Assembly: GCF_012940005.1 (NCBI RefSeq)
Contig: NZ_SPMX01000030.1
Span: 1-42,056, forward strand
Length of the DNA: 42,056 bases
From: Candidatus Accumulibacter contiguus
GTDB taxonomy: Bacteria > Pseudomonadota > Gammaproteobacteria > Burkholderiales > Rhodocyclaceae
Direction: 5' to 3'
Each line of letters opens with the position of its first letter. The stretch's first letter is position 1. Positions 22,667 through 32,116 of this stretch are shown here, in pieces. The position numbers were made by a program, and so were the translations under genes. Below the pieces are notes generated by a model. The model searched no databases and was not told the origin of the DNA. It was given only the letters and a program-made list of their open reading frames with translations.

Positions 22667-23842
22667 ATGTCGCACCTGATGAATACCTATTCCCGCTTGC
22701 CGGTCGCCTTCAGCCATGGCCAAGGCAGCTGGCTGACTGATGACGACGGCAAGGTCTACCTCGATGCCCTGTCTGGGATTGCCGTCAACACTCTGGGGCA
22801 CAATCATCCGGCGCTGGTTGCGGCGATCGCTGCGCAGGCCGGGCGTTTGCTGCACTCGTCGAATCTCTACCGTATTCCGCAGCAGGAGCAACTCGCCGAC
22901 AAGCTGGCTGCGCTGTCGGGGATGGACGAGATATTTTTCTGCAATTCGGGTTGTGAAGCCAACGAGGCGGCGATCAAGCTGGCGCGCCTGTATGGTCATC
23001 AGCAGGGCGTTGCCGATCCGGCGACGATCGTCATGGAGCGGGCTTTCCACGGCCGCACCATGGCAACCCTTTCGGCGACCGGCAACCGCAAGGCGCAGGC
23101 GGGTTTTGAGCCGCTGGTGTCGGGCTTCGTGCGGGTTCCCTACAACGATCTCGAAGCGATTCGGGCAATTGCCCGGTACAACAAGAACATCGTCGCGGTG
23201 ATGCTGGAAATCGTCCAGGGTGAGGGCGGCATCAACTCCGCCGACATCGATTTTCAGCGAGGTTTGCGGGCGCTCTGCGACGATCGGCAATGGCTGTTGA
23301 TCTGCGACGAGGTGCAGTGCGGCATGGGTCGTACCGGGCACTGGTTCGCGTTTCAGCACGCGGGCATTACTCCGGATGTGGTGACCCTGGCCAAGGGCCT
23401 CGGCGGCGGTGTGCCGATCGGTGCCTGTCTGGTCGCCGGGCGGGCGAGTGGTCTGTTCCAGCAGGGTAATCACGGTTCGACCTTCGGCGGCAATCAGTTG
23501 GCGACCACCGCCGCCTTGACGACCATCGAAGTCATCGAGCGAGAGGGGCTGATCGACCGTGCGCTTGCCGTCGGCACGGCCATCCGCGAAGATCTGGCGC
23601 AGGCGCTGGCCGGCTGCAAAGGTTTGGTGACGATCCGCGGCCAGGGGCTGATGATCGGTATCGAGCTTGATCGCCCCTGCGGCGAACTGGTGGTGCGTGG
23701 CCTGGACGCCGGCCTGTTGATCAACGTCACTGCCGACAAGGTGGTGCGTCTGTTGCCACCACTGAACTTCAGTATCGATGAAGCGCGTGAGCTGGTATCG
23801 CGTCTGGCAAGACTGATTCGCGATTTCCTCGAAACTCCCTAG
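22667..23842 (+). CDS. argD: Acetylornithine aminotransferase
   Basis: This 391-residue class III PLP aminotransferase converts N-acetylglutamate semialdehyde to acetylornithine in arginine synthesis. Motifs: YLDALSGIAVNTLGHNHPAL near the N-terminus, FFCNSGCEANEAAIKLAR for phosphate binding, MERAFHGRTMATLSATGN, LLICDEVQCGMGRTG with the cofactor Asp, and LAKGLGGGVPIGACL with the Schiff-base Lys at K243. HGSTFGGNQLA follows. Length is normal. It is first of argD-argF-argG, with argF starting nine bases after its stop, so the three are likely co-transcribed. It could also serve in lysine synthesis as succinyl-diaminopimelate aminotransferase, as in E. coli. Confidence 0.95.
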   Translation: MSHLMNTYSRLPVAFSHGQGSWLTDDDGKVYLDALSGIAVNTLGHNHPALVAAIAAQAGRLLHSSNLYRIPQQEQLADKLAALSGMDEIFFCNSGCEANEAAIKLARLYGHQQGVADPATIVMERAFHGRTMATLSATGNRKAQAGFEPLVSGFVRVPYNDLEAIRAIARYNKNIVAVMLEIVQGEGGINSADIDFQRGLRALCDDRQWLLICDEVQCGMGRTGHWFAFQHAGITPDVVTLAKGLGGGVPIGACLVAGRASGLFQQGNHGSTFGGNQLATTAALTTIEVIEREGLIDRALAVGTAIREDLAQALAGCKGLVTIRGQGLMIGIELDRPCGELVVRGLDAGLLINVTADKVVRLLPPLNFSIDEARELVSRLARLIRDFLETP

Positions 23843-23850
23843 AGACTTCC

Positions 23851-24795
23851 ATGCACAGCGTAAAACACTTTCTTCAGTTCAAGGACTTCACGCGTGCGGA
23901 GTTTGATCATCTCATGGAGCGCGCGCGCTGGATCAAGGCCGAGTTCAAGGCTTATCGCAAGTACTGGCCGCTCAGCGATCGCACCCTGGTGATGATTTTC
24001 GAGAAGGCCAGCACCCGCACCCGCCTGTCGTTCGAAGCCGGCATGCAGCAACTCGGCGGCTCGGCAATCTACCTCAATAGCCGCGACTCGCAGTTGCAGC
24101 GCGGCGAGTCGATCGAAGACGCGGCGCAGGTGATCTCGCGCATGAGCGACGTAGTGATGATCAGAACCTTCGAGCAGGCGATCATCCAGCGCTTTGCCGA
24201 CCACTCGCGGGTACCGGTGATCAATGGCCTGACCAACGAGTATCATCCTTGTCAGATTCTGGCCGACATTTTCACCTTCGTCGAGCATCGTGGTCCGATT
24301 CAGGGGAAAACCATCGCCTGGATCGGCGATTCGAACAATGTCTGCAATACCTGGCTGCAGGCCGCCGAGGTGCTCGATTTCAAGGTGCAGGTGTCTACTC
24401 CGCCGGGCTACGAAGTGGCTGCCGACCGGGCTGGCCTGCATGGCAACGATCACTTCGAACAGTTCGCCGATCCGATGGACGCCGCGCGCCTGGCCGATCT
24501 GGTGACCACCGATGTATGGACCTCGATGGGTTTCGAGGCCGAGAACGAAGCGCGTCGGCGTGCCTTCGCCGCCTGGCAGGTCGATACCGAGATGATGCGC
24601 GTCGCGCGTCCCGAGGCGCTGTTCATGCACTGTCTGCCGGTACATCGCGGTGAGGAGGTCGCGGCGGCAGTCATCGATGGGCCACGCAGCGTCGTCTGGG
24701 ACGAGGCCGAGAACCGCATGCATACGCAGAAGGCGTTGCTGGAGTATCTGGTGCTGGGCGGCGCTTCGCAAACCAATTCAAGCAGGGAGCAGTGA
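23851..24795 (+). CDS. argF: Ornithine carbamoyltransferase
   Basis: This 314-residue enzyme joins carbamoyl phosphate and ornithine to give citrulline. The carbamoyl-phosphate loop STRTR is at 54-58 in [20 protein letters not shown], followed by [12 protein letters not shown] and [20 protein letters not shown]. The ornithine-side motif appears as [20 protein letters not shown], and the [11 protein letters not shown] loop carries the catalytic Cys. Length is typical. The stop TGA overlaps the argG ATG by one base (TGATG), implying translational coupling. It sits between argD and argG in an arginine cluster. Confidence 0.96.
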   Translation: MHSVKHFLQFKDFTRAEFDHLMERARWIKAEFKAYRKYWPLSDRTLVMIFEKASTRTRLSFEAGMQQLGGSAIYLNSRDSQLQRGESIEDAAQVISRMSDVVMIRTFEQAIIQRFADHSRVPVINGLTNEYHPCQILADIFTFVEHRGPIQGKTIAWIGDSNNVCNTWLQAAEVLDFKVQVSTPPGYEVAADRAGLHGNDHFEQFADPMDAARLADLVTTDVWTSMGFEAENEARRRAFAAWQVDTEMMRVARPEALFMHCLPVHRGEEVAAAVIDGPRSVVWDEAENRMHTQKALLEYLVLGGASQTNSSREQ

Positions 24796-26024
24796 TGAGC
24801 GACATCAGGAAAGCCGTTCTCGCCTATTCGGGCGGACTCGACACTTCAGTGATCCTGAAGTGGTTGCAGGATACCTATCGCTGCGAGGTGGTGACTTTCA
24901 CTGCCGACCTCGGTCAGGGCGAGGAACTGGAAGCGGCGCGTCCGAAAGCGCTGAAGTTCGGCATCGCACCGGAAAATATCTACATCGAGGACCTGCGCGA
25001 GGAGTTCGTTCGTGACTACGTCTTTCCGATGTTCCGCGCCAACACCGTGTACGAGGGCGAGTATCTGCTCGGCACCTCGATCGCACGACCGTTGATCGCC
25101 AAACGGATGATCGAAATTGCCAACCTGACCGGCGCCGAAGCGGTGGCGCACGGGGCGACCGGCAAGGGCAACGACCAGGTCCGCTTCGAACTGGGCGCCT
25201 ACGCGCTGCGCCCGGACATCCGGATCATCGCGCCGTGGCGCGAGTGGGATCTGCTGTCACGCGAGAAACTGCTGGCCTATGCCGAGCGCCATGACATACC
25301 GGTCGAAATGAAGCACCGGCAGGGCGGTTCGCCGTATTCGATGGACGCCAACCTGCTGCACATCAGCTACGAAGGCCGCCATCTCGAAGATCCGGCAGCC
25401 GAAGCCGAGGAATCGATGTGGCGCTGGACGGTGTCGCCAGAAGCGGCGCCCGACGCAGCCGAGTATCTCGATCTCGAATTCGAGAAGGGCGACCTGGTGG
25501 CGATCAACGGCCGGCGCATGCCGGCGGATGCGCTGCTGGCGCTACTCAACCAGCTCGGTGGCAAGCACGGCATCGGCCGCATCGACCTGGTCGAGAACCG
25601 TTACGTCGGCATGAAGTCGCGCGGCTGCTACGAAACTCCCGGTGGCACGATTCTGCTGCCGGCACACCGGGCGATCGAATCGATCACCCTCGACCGCGAA
25701 GTCGCACATCTCAAGGATGACCTGATGCCGCGCTACGCCAGCCTGATCTACAACGGCTACTGGTGGAGTCCGGAGCGGCTGGCGCTGCAGACGCTGATCG
25801 ATCATACGCAGCAGTCGGTGAATGGCTGGGTGCGGGTCAAGCTCTACAAGGGCAATGTCATCGTCGTCGGTCGCGATTCGAAGACCGATTCGCTGTTTGA
25901 TTCGACGATCGCCACCTTCGAGGACGACGCCGGTGCCTACGACCAGAAGGATGCGGGTGGTTTCATCAAGTTGAACGCATTGCGCATGCGCATTGCCGCC
26001 AATCTGGCGAGTCGCAAGAGATGA
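24795..26024 (+). CDS. argG: Argininosuccinate synthase
   Basis: This 409-residue enzyme condenses citrulline and aspartate with ATP cleavage. The N-terminal ATP-pyrophosphatase P-loop AYSGGLDTS is at residues 10-18. Later conserved stretches are [60 protein letters not shown] and [17 protein letters not shown]. The ATG at 24795 is preferred; a GTG three bases earlier would only add one Met-equivalent. It overlaps the argF stop by one base. It belongs to the argD-F-G group; argininosuccinate lyase (argH) is not in the window. Confidence 0.96.
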   Translation: MSDIRKAVLAYSGGLDTSVILKWLQDTYRCEVVTFTADLGQGEELEAARPKALKFGIAPENIYIEDLREEFVRDYVFPMFRANTVYEGEYLLGTSIARPLIAKRMIEIANLTGAEAVAHGATGKGNDQVRFELGAYALRPDIRIIAPWREWDLLSREKLLAYAERHDIPVEMKHRQGGSPYSMDANLLHISYEGRHLEDPAAEAEESMWRWTVSPEAAPDAAEYLDLEFEKGDLVAINGRRMPADALLALLNQLGGKHGIGRIDLVENRYVGMKSRGCYETPGGTILLPAHRAIESITLDREVAHLKDDLMPRYASLIYNGYWWSPERLALQTLIDHTQQSVNGWVRVKLYKGNVIVVGRDSKTDSLFDSTIATFEDDAGAYDQKDAGGFIKLNALRMRIAANLASRKR

Positions 26025-26041
26025 TCAGGAGATAAACCGTC

Positions 26042-26251
26042 ATGTTCGGGCTGACGGAAGAGCAGATTTCGGATTTTGGCATGACCTTCGGGGTCGGGGC
26101 ATTCATGCTCTTCATGCTCTTCATCATTGGCGAGATTGCCTGGAAAGCCAAGGCCGGCAGGACCGGAACGATCGTGTTGTTTTTCGTGCTGTCCTTCGGT
26201 ATGGTCGGCTTCATTGCCAAAACGATCCTGGAAAAACTCTGGAAAATGTGA
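26042..26251 (+). CDS. DUF2788 small membrane protein
   Basis: This 69-residue protein has two transmembrane helices: FGMTFGVGAFMLFMLFIIGE (about 12-31) and TIVLFFVLSFGMVGFIAKTI (about 42-61), joined by a basic loop (AWKAKAGRTG). The layout and opening MFGLTEEQISDFGM match the DUF2788 family, found mainly in betaproteobacteria and relatives. Function unknown. It follows argG by 17 bases with an SD (AGGAG), so it is probably on the arg transcript. I see no sign of a leader peptide or toxin. Confidence 0.85.
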   Translation: MFGLTEEQISDFGMTFGVGAFMLFMLFIIGEIAWKAKAGRTGTIVLFFVLSFGMVGFIAKTILEKLWKM

Positions 26252-26369
26252 ATGGACAGATTGACCGCGGCCTTGCCTTTCACCATGTTTGCCACTGCGG
26301 AACCTGGATGCGCCGCGGCTCGCGCCTGTTGCTACCGATCTTCCCGACAAACTCTCCACTGGATGCCCA

Positions 26370-26864
26370 ATGCCTTCATTCGATTTTTCTTCAGAAGCCG
26401 ACATGGCTGCACTGCACAATGCGATAGACGTGACCAAGCGGGCGATCGACAATCGTTACGACTTCAAGGGGACCAGTGCCCAGGTGGAGTTGAACGAGAA
26501 AGACAGGCTCATCACCCTCTACGGCGATTCCGATTTCCAGCTCGGCCAGATCAAGGACCTGCTCTTTCCGGCGATGGAGAAGAAGGAGAAGGAAAGTACC
26601 AAGCGCCTCGAAGATCAGCCGGTGCAGCGCGTCTCCGGCAACAAGGTCAAGCAGGAACTGAAGATCAGGATCGGCATCGAGTCGGAACTGGCGAAAAAGA
26701 TCGTCAAGTTGATCAAGGATTCCAGAATCAAGGTGCAGGCCTCGATCCAGGGCGACGCAGTGCGTGTCAGCGGCGCCAAGCGTGATGAGCTGCAAGCCTG
26801 CATCGCCATGGTCACCAAGGCGATCAGCGATTTTCCGATCAAGTACGGCAATTTTCGCGACTGA
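26370..26864 (+). CDS. yajQ: YajQ-family nucleotide-binding protein
   Basis: This 164-residue cytoplasmic protein begins MPSFDFSSEADMAALHNAID, then KRAIDNRYDFKGTSAQVELN, and ends AISDFPIKYGNFRD, all diagnostic of YajQ. The fold is two ferredoxin-like halves. Some members bind cyclic di-GMP and act with transcription factors, and others bind nucleotides or tRNA; which applies here is unknown. Start chosen at 26370 because homologues begin at MPSFD; an upstream in-frame ATG at 26289 adds an unconserved 27 residues. It stands between DUF2788 and a SNF2 helicase on the same strand. Confidence 0.94.
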   Translation: MPSFDFSSEADMAALHNAIDVTKRAIDNRYDFKGTSAQVELNEKDRLITLYGDSDFQLGQIKDLLFPAMEKKEKESTKRLEDQPVQRVSGNKVKQELKIRIGIESELAKKIVKLIKDSRIKVQASIQGDAVRVSGAKRDELQACIAMVTKAISDFPIKYGNFRD

Positions 26865-26942
26865 TCTTGAAAACATGTTTGACCAGTTCGCCTCACCTCC
26901 TGATGTGGCACCGCAGTAGCACTGGCTGCCGGCAGGGCGCGC

Positions 26943-29900
26943 ATGCTGAATAAGCCGGTCGACGACCCGGATACCCCGGACAAGACTGATCCCGGCGTGC
27001 TCTCGTGGACCGAAGAGTTGCGTCGGGTGGCCGTGGCGGTCAGCAAGAAGGATCGCAATCCCGCCAGCAGTCGCCAGCAGATCTTCTACGTTCTGCACTG
27101 GACGCCGGATGCGCGCGGCTTCGGGGTCACCGTACGCAAGGGCCGCGATCCCGAGGGTGCGGACGAACTGTGGAGCATCGATCGCGCACTCAGCAAGCCA
27201 CCGCGTTTCGTCAGTGACGACGATCGTCCGATTCTCCGCCTGTTGTGGGCCGATCGTTCCTTCGACACCGGTTTGCGGGCCTTCGGCCTGACGCCCCGGC
27301 ACGGCGGCGAGGCGCTGCAACTGATGGCAGAGACCGGTCGGTTGTGCCGCGAGGATGACTTTTCGCCCTTGCTGCTGGCGGCGGCGCGTCCGGCTACGGT
27401 TGGCTGGCGAGCGAGCGGCGATGGGCGCCAGCTGCCGGTGTTGATGCCCGAACCCGCAGCCAGCCTGGTCGTTCCCTTGCAGGCTCCGTGGTACGTCGAT
27501 CTCGAAAAGCACCAGCTCGGCCCGCTGCAGGTGCGTGGCAATCCGGCGGTCGTCGCGCGCCTGTTCTCGCTGCCGCCGCTGTCGGCGACGGCGGTGGCAC
27601 TGGTTGGCGAAGCGCTCGCCGAATCGTCGCTGGAGTTGCCGAGCGACCCCGAACAGGCCAGCGTCAGCATGCGCAGCATCGTTGCCGAGCCGCTGCCGGT
27701 GTTGCGTCTGCAGACCCTGAAGACGCATGGCAACCGCAGCTGGCGTGAATACCCTGCGAACTACGGGGGAGGGCTTTTCGATGTCGCCCTGCCGGTTTTT
27801 CGCTATGCCGATGTCGAGGTAATCCCCGATGACGCGCGCGATTTCACGATGCTGGCCAGCGGGGAAACGGTCCAGGTCGAGCGTCGGCGAGCTCTCGAAG
27901 AGCAGTGGATGGACGAGTTGGCCGACTCCGGCCTCGAGAAAGTCGCGGGCTACGTGCTGCACACCTTTGGACGGCCGCCGGAAAATGCCTATGGCCTCGC
28001 TGAGGAGGGTATGTGGCCTCTCTTCATGCGCGATGAACTGGCGGGTCTGCGCGCAGCCGGCTGGCAGGTCGAGTTCGCCGAGGATTTTCGCCATCGTCTG
28101 CTCGATGTCGAGGCCTGGGACGCGGATCTCGTCGAAGCGGAGGGCGGCTGGTTCGACCTCGACATGGGCATCATCGTCGAAGGCGAACGTCTGCCGCTGG
28201 CACCGCTGCTCGCCGCCCTGTTCCGGCGTGACGCACGCTGGCTCGACGCCGGTCTGCTGGCGCAAATCGCCGACCAGGAGATGATCGAACTGGTGACGCC
28301 GGGCAGCCTGCGCGTGTGTGCGCCGGCCTGGCGTCTGAAGCCGCTGGCAGCGACGCTGATCGATCTCTTCGACAACTTTCCCGGAGGCAACAGCCTGCGT
28401 CTGTCGCGCTTCGACGCGCCGCGCCTGGCGGAACTCAACGACAGCAGTCGTTGGCAGTTCAAGGGACAGGGTGATGTGCTGGCGCTCGCCGAGCAGTTGA
28501 CGGCCGCACAGGGAATCGGCCACATCGATCCGCCTGCCGGATTGGGGCTGGAACTGCGTCACTACCAGACCGAAGGTCTGGCCTGGTTGCAATTCCTGCG
28601 CGAACAGAATCTCGCGGGAATCCTCGCCGACGACATGGGTCTCGGCAAGACGGCCCAGACCTTGGCGCACCTGCTGCTCGAAAAGGAATCCGGACGGCTC
28701 GATCATCCGGCGCTGATCGTCCTGCCGACTTCGCTGATTTTCAACTGGAAGAACGAGGCGGCGCGTTTTGCACCGGGTCTGTCGATCCTGTCGCTGCACG
28801 GCCCCGAGCGCAAGAGCCGTTTTGCCGAAATCACGCGGCACGACGTGGTGCTGACCACCTACCCGCTGCTCTGGCGCGATGCCGCGGAGCTGACTCGGCA
28901 CCGCTATCATCTGCTGATTCTCGACGAGGCGCAGACGGTCAAGAACGCGCGCAGCCAGGGTGCCGAAGTGGTGCGCAAGATCGTCGCCCGGCATCGTCTG
29001 TGCCTGACCGGCACCCCCCTGGAAAATCACCTGGGTGAGCTGTGGAGTCAGTTCGACTTCCTGTTGCCCGGGTTTCTCGGTAACAACCAGACCTTTACCA
29101 AGTACTGGCGGACGCCGATCGAAAAACAGGGGGATACCCAGCGCCGTGACCTGCTCGCGCGCCGGGTTCGCCCATTCATCCTGCGTCGCAAGAAAGAAGA
29201 GGTGGCGCGCGAGTTGCCACTGAAAACGATCATCGTGCGCAAGGTCGAACTGGTCGGCAGCCAGCGCGATCTCTACGAGACCGTGCGCGTCGCGATGGAC
29301 GAGAAGGTTCGCGAGGAAATTGCCAGCAAGGGCTTCAACCGCAGCCAGATCGTCATCCTCGACGCGCTGCTGAAGCTGCGCCAGGTGTGCTGCGACCCGC
29401 GTCTGGTCAAGGCCAAGGCCGCCCAGAAAATCAAGGAGCGGGCCAAACTTGATCTGTTGATGACGATGTTGCCGGAGCAGGTCGAGGAAGGTCGGCGCAT
29501 CCTGCTGTTCTCGCAGTTCACCAGCATGCTGGCACTGATTGAAAAGGAATTGAAGCTGGTCGGCCTCGACTATGTGATTCTCACCGGCGATACCCGCGAC
29601 CGCGAGGAGCAGGTGCGCCGCTTCCAGGCCGGCGAAGTGCCGATCTTCCTGATCAGCCTGCGCGCGGGTGGTGTCGGACTGAATCTGACGGCGGCCGACA
29701 CGGTCATCCACTACGATCCCTGGTGGAACCCCGCAGCGGAAAACCAGGCCACCGATCGCGCGCATCGTCTGGGTCAGGACAAGCCGGTTTTCGTCTACAA
29801 GTTGATCGTTGCCGGCAGCATCGAGGAGAAGATCCTGGCCCTCCAGGAGCGCAAGGCTGAACTTGCCGAACGCATTCTCTCGGCAGACCGCGGGGTCGAT

Positions 29901-29954
29901 GCCAAGTTCGGTCGCGACGACATTGCTGCACTGTTCGCGCCGCTGCCGAACTGA
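26943..29954 (+). CDS. SNF2-family DEAD/DEAH-like helicase
   Basis: This 1003-residue Swi2/Snf2-type ATPase has an N-terminal 500 residues that match the bacterial SNF2-associated domain (DUF-type, e.g. SWTEELRRVAVAVSKK). The motor follows: motif I DDMGLGKTAQTLAHL, Ia LIVLPTSLIFNWKNE, II LLILDEAQTVKNARS, III RLCLTGTPLENHLGELWSQF, IV to VI in RILLFSQFTSMLALI, LISLRAGGVGLNLTAADTVI and YDPWWNPAAENQATDRAHRL. Such proteins move along double-stranded DNA or remodel DNA-protein complexes; the bacterial role is unclear. Many close relatives carry an N-terminal SWIM zinc finger of about 130 residues. None is present, and only 79 bases separate this start from yajQ. It may be a natural short form or N-terminally truncated. 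Confidence 0.92.
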   Translation: MLNKPVDDPDTPDKTDPGVLSWTEELRRVAVAVSKKDRNPASSRQQIFYVLHWTPDARGFGVTVRKGRDPEGADELWSIDRALSKPPRFVSDDDRPILRLLWADRSFDTGLRAFGLTPRHGGEALQLMAETGRLCREDDFSPLLLAAARPATVGWRASGDGRQLPVLMPEPAASLVVPLQAPWYVDLEKHQLGPLQVRGNPAVVARLFSLPPLSATAVALVGEALAESSLELPSDPEQASVSMRSIVAEPLPVLRLQTLKTHGNRSWREYPANYGGGLFDVALPVFRYADVEVIPDDARDFTMLASGETVQVERRRALEEQWMDELADSGLEKVAGYVLHTFGRPPENAYGLAEEGMWPLFMRDELAGLRAAGWQVEFAEDFRHRLLDVEAWDADLVEAEGGWFDLDMGIIVEGERLPLAPLLAALFRRDARWLDAGLLAQIADQEMIELVTPGSLRVCAPAWRLKPLAATLIDLFDNFPGGNSLRLSRFDAPRLAELNDSSRWQFKGQGDVLALAEQLTAAQGIGHIDPPAGLGLELRHYQTEGLAWLQFLREQNLAGILADDMGLGKTAQTLAHLLLEKESGRLDHPALIVLPTSLIFNWKNEAARFAPGLSILSLHGPERKSRFAEITRHDVVLTTYPLLWRDAAELTRHRYHLLILDEAQTVKNARSQGAEVVRKIVARHRLCLTGTPLENHLGELWSQFDFLLPGFLGNNQTFTKYWRTPIEKQGDTQRRDLLARRVRPFILRRKKEEVARELPLKTIIVRKVELVGSQRDLYETVRVAMDEKVREEIASKGFNRSQIVILDALLKLRQVCCDPRLVKAKAAQKIKERAKLDLLMTMLPEQVEEGRRILLFSQFTSMLALIEKELKLVGLDYVILTGDTRDREEQVRRFQAGEVPIFLISLRAGGVGLNLTAADTVIHYDPWWNPAAENQATDRAHRLGQDKPVFVYKLIVAGSIEEKILALQERKAELAERILSADRGVDAKFGRDDIAALFAPLPN

Positions 29955-30084
29955 ACTGCCGACGGGAGGGATGGACCATGATCGATTGCCAGAAAGGGCA
30001 GACTGGTTTCCGGACACACTGGCGGGCACGATCGACGATCACCCGGCGAGCACCCGGCATGGCAAGGCTGGACAAGGGGCAGCC

Positions 30085-31422
30085 ATGAACCGCGAGAGCG
30101 TTCTGCTGACCGATCTGTATCAACTCACCATGCTGCAGGCCTATTACGAGCGCGGCATGAACGAGGTGGCGGTATTCGAATTCTTTGTTCGCAAGCTGCC
30201 GGAGGAGCGCAATTTCCTGATTGCCGCAGGACTTGAGCAAGTTCTCGAGTATCTTGAGCAGGCTTGTTTTGCGGCCGATGAATTGCAGTGGCTACAGCAC
30301 TGCGGTCGTTTCCGGGGCGATTTCGTCGGTTCGCTGGCCGATTGGCGCTTCTCCGGCGATGTTGATGCCTTGCCCGAGGGTACGCTGGTATTTCCCGATG
30401 AACCCTTGTTGCGCATCATAGCGCCGATGCGCGAGGCGCAACTGGTCGAGACGCGGATCATCAACCTGCTGCAGTTCCAGAGCATGGTCGCAGCGAAGGC
30501 TGCCCGTTGCGTGCTCGCCGCCGCGGGCCGGACGCTGGTAGACTTCGGTTTGCGGCGCGCACATGGCGCCGAGGCCGGTCTGCTTTCGGCGCGTGCGAGT
30601 TATCTTGCCGGCTTCACTGGTACGGCGACGGTGCTCGCCGGCATGCGCTGGGGAATTCCGCTCTTCGGGACGATGGCGCATTCGTATATCCAGGCGCATG
30701 CCAGCGAAACGCAGGCCTTCGAAAATTTTGCCCGTTCGCAGCCCGGCGGCACGACGCTCTTGATCGACACCTATGACACGGAAGAGGCGGCACGCAAGCT
30801 GGTGGCGCTGATGCCAAAACTGGCTGCTCCGAGCATCCAGGCCGTGCGCCTCGACAGCGGTGATCTGGGTGAGCACGCAAGACGCGTGCGCGCGATCCTC
30901 GATGCTGGTGGGCTATCGGAGGTGCGAATTTTTGCCAGCGGCAATCTCGATGAATACCGGATTCGCGATCTCTTGCAAAGTGGCGCGCCGATCGACGGCT
31001 TTGGCGTCGGAACGCGCATGAATACCTCCGCCGACAAACCCTATCTCGATTGCGCCTACAAGCTGCAGGAATATGCCGGTTCGCCGCGTCGCAAACGCTC
31101 GGAAGGCAAGGCCACCTGGCCCGGGCGCAAACAGATCCGGCGAGCGTACGGGGCGGATGGCAGGATGTCCGGAGACCTGCTGACGGTCGCCAGCAACAGC
31201 CACGAGCAGGACGATCTGCTGATCCCGGCCATGCGGCAGGGGCGGAGAGTCAAGCAATCGCCTGCTCTTGCGGACATCCGCGCGCGCGTGTGCGACGGTC
31301 TCGCCCGTTTGCCCGATCCCTTGCGCAGTCTGGATCCGGCGCCGGCGTATCCGGTAACGGTTTCGCAGGCCTTGCACTCGCTCGCGCTGGCCGCAGACCG
31401 CTCCGCCAGCAGGCAGTCCTGA
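30085..31422 (+). CDS. pncB: Nicotinate phosphoribosyltransferase
   Basis: This 445-residue NAD-salvage enzyme makes nicotinate mononucleotide from nicotinate and PRPP. It opens LLTDLYQLTMLQAYYERGMN and contains EFFVRKLPEERNFLIAAGLE, the catalytic-domain stretch DFGLRRAHGAEAGLLSARAS and FGTMAHSYIQAH with the phosphorylated-His-type region. LIDTYDTEEAARK, VRLDSGDLGEHARRVR and IDGFGVGTRMNTSADKPYLD follow. This is the short bacterial NAPRTase form. Start set at 30085; longer upstream in-frame sequence overlaps the helicase end and is not conserved. The following phosphoribosyltransferase gene begins 16 bases later. Confidence 0.92.
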   Translation: MNRESVLLTDLYQLTMLQAYYERGMNEVAVFEFFVRKLPEERNFLIAAGLEQVLEYLEQACFAADELQWLQHCGRFRGDFVGSLADWRFSGDVDALPEGTLVFPDEPLLRIIAPMREAQLVETRIINLLQFQSMVAAKAARCVLAAAGRTLVDFGLRRAHGAEAGLLSARASYLAGFTGTATVLAGMRWGIPLFGTMAHSYIQAHASETQAFENFARSQPGGTTLLIDTYDTEEAARKLVALMPKLAAPSIQAVRLDSGDLGEHARRVRAILDAGGLSEVRIFASGNLDEYRIRDLLQSGAPIDGFGVGTRMNTSADKPYLDCAYKLQEYAGSPRRKRSEGKATWPGRKQIRRAYGADGRMSGDLLTVASNSHEQDDLLIPAMRQGRRVKQSPALADIRARVCDGLARLPDPLRSLDPAPAYPVTVSQALHSLALAADRSASRQS

Positions 31423-31437
31423 GCGCAGGCAATCAGG

Positions 31438-31995
31438 ATGAACGATCACACCTGTCTTTACGACCAGCAGCAACTGGCGAACGTGCTCGATGGCATGGCC
31501 GGTCGACTGCTGGGCTTGCTCGATGGACGCAGCGACGTGGTCCTGATCGGTATTCTCCGGCGTGGTGTGCCACTCGCCAGTTTGCTGGCCGAACGGCTGC
31601 TGCGGCTGGGAGTCCGGCCTGCCCAACGACTGCAACTGGAGGTGAAGCGTTACGGTGATGATCTCACGCTGCTCTACCCGCAAACCCTGCTCAGGGAAGA
31701 TCCTGCCGAGACCGCTGCCGACCTTTCGGGAAAAACCGTGGTGGTGGTGGACGACGTGCTGTACCGCGGCCATTCGCTGCTGCGGGTGGCGCAATTCCTG
31801 GCGCTGCGAGGCGCGGCCGAGATCCGCAGCATGGTCCTGGTCGACCGTGGGGTGAGCCTGCTGCCGGTCCATGCCGATGTTACTGGGGTGCGGCTGCAGG
31901 TGGCCCCGGGCTCGATCATCGAAGTGCATGTGCCTCCCTATGAGAGCGATTTCTGCATCGAACTGGTCAGGCCCGACGCTCCTCATGACCCTTAA
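31438..31995 (+). CDS. PyrR-like phosphoribosyltransferase
   Basis: This 185-residue type I phosphoribosyltransferase has the PRPP-binding motif VVVVDDVLYRGHS (101-113). A first-half motif LIGILRRGVPLASLLAERL (36-54) and a hood-like segment LEVKRYGDDLTLLYPQTLL also match PyrR/uracil-type enzymes. Many PyrR proteins bind pyr mRNA or have weak uracil phosphoribosyltransferase activity, but no pyr gene is nearby. Position 16 bases after pncB suggests co-transcription and perhaps a link to nucleotide or NAD salvage. Substrate not assignable from sequence. Confidence 0.82.
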   Translation: MNDHTCLYDQQQLANVLDGMAGRLLGLLDGRSDVVLIGILRRGVPLASLLAERLLRLGVRPAQRLQLEVKRYGDDLTLLYPQTLLREDPAETAADLSGKTVVVVDDVLYRGHSLLRVAQFLALRGAAEIRSMVLVDRGVSLLPVHADVTGVRLQVAPGSIIEVHVPPYESDFCIELVRPDAPHDP

Positions 31996-32026
31996 TGTGA
32001 AAGTCGCGTCAGCGACTCACGAAACT

Positions 32027-32051
32027 CCCCTCTCCACTTGCTGGAGAGGGG
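32027..32051. repeat. REP-like palindrome
   Basis: CCCCTCTCCA-CTTGC-TGGAGAGGGG is a perfect 10-bp stem with a 5-base loop, followed by TCGGGGGAGAGGG. Strings of this type are widespread extragenic palindromes in beta- and gammaproteobacteria, usually moved by REP-associated transposases. It lies 32 bases after the phosphoribosyltransferase stop and could also stabilise or end that mRNA. Confidence 0.65.
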
Positions 32052-32065
32052 TCGGGGGAGAGGGA

Positions 32066-32116
32066 AACGGTCATGACTTTCATGATCGGGGGTGCCTGGA
32101 AAAGTCATGACCGTTA
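32066..32116. repeat. 15-bp perfect inverted repeat
   Basis: AACGGTCATGACTTT (32066-32080) and its exact complement AAAGTCATGACCGTT (32102-32116) flank a 21-base centre. No run of T follows the second arm, so a classic terminator is unlikely. It adjoins the REP-like palindrome. It may be part of the same extragenic repeat, a small non-autonomous element, or an operator. The gap from 31995 to 32381 otherwise shows no gene. Confidence 0.55.

Noticed and set aside
26391-30029. Open frame of about 1200 codons antisense to the SNF2 helicase
   Set aside because: Composition is Arg/Gln/His-rich with no recognisable domain, and the other strand encodes a helicase with all motor motifs. Long antisense frames are common in high-GC coding DNA.
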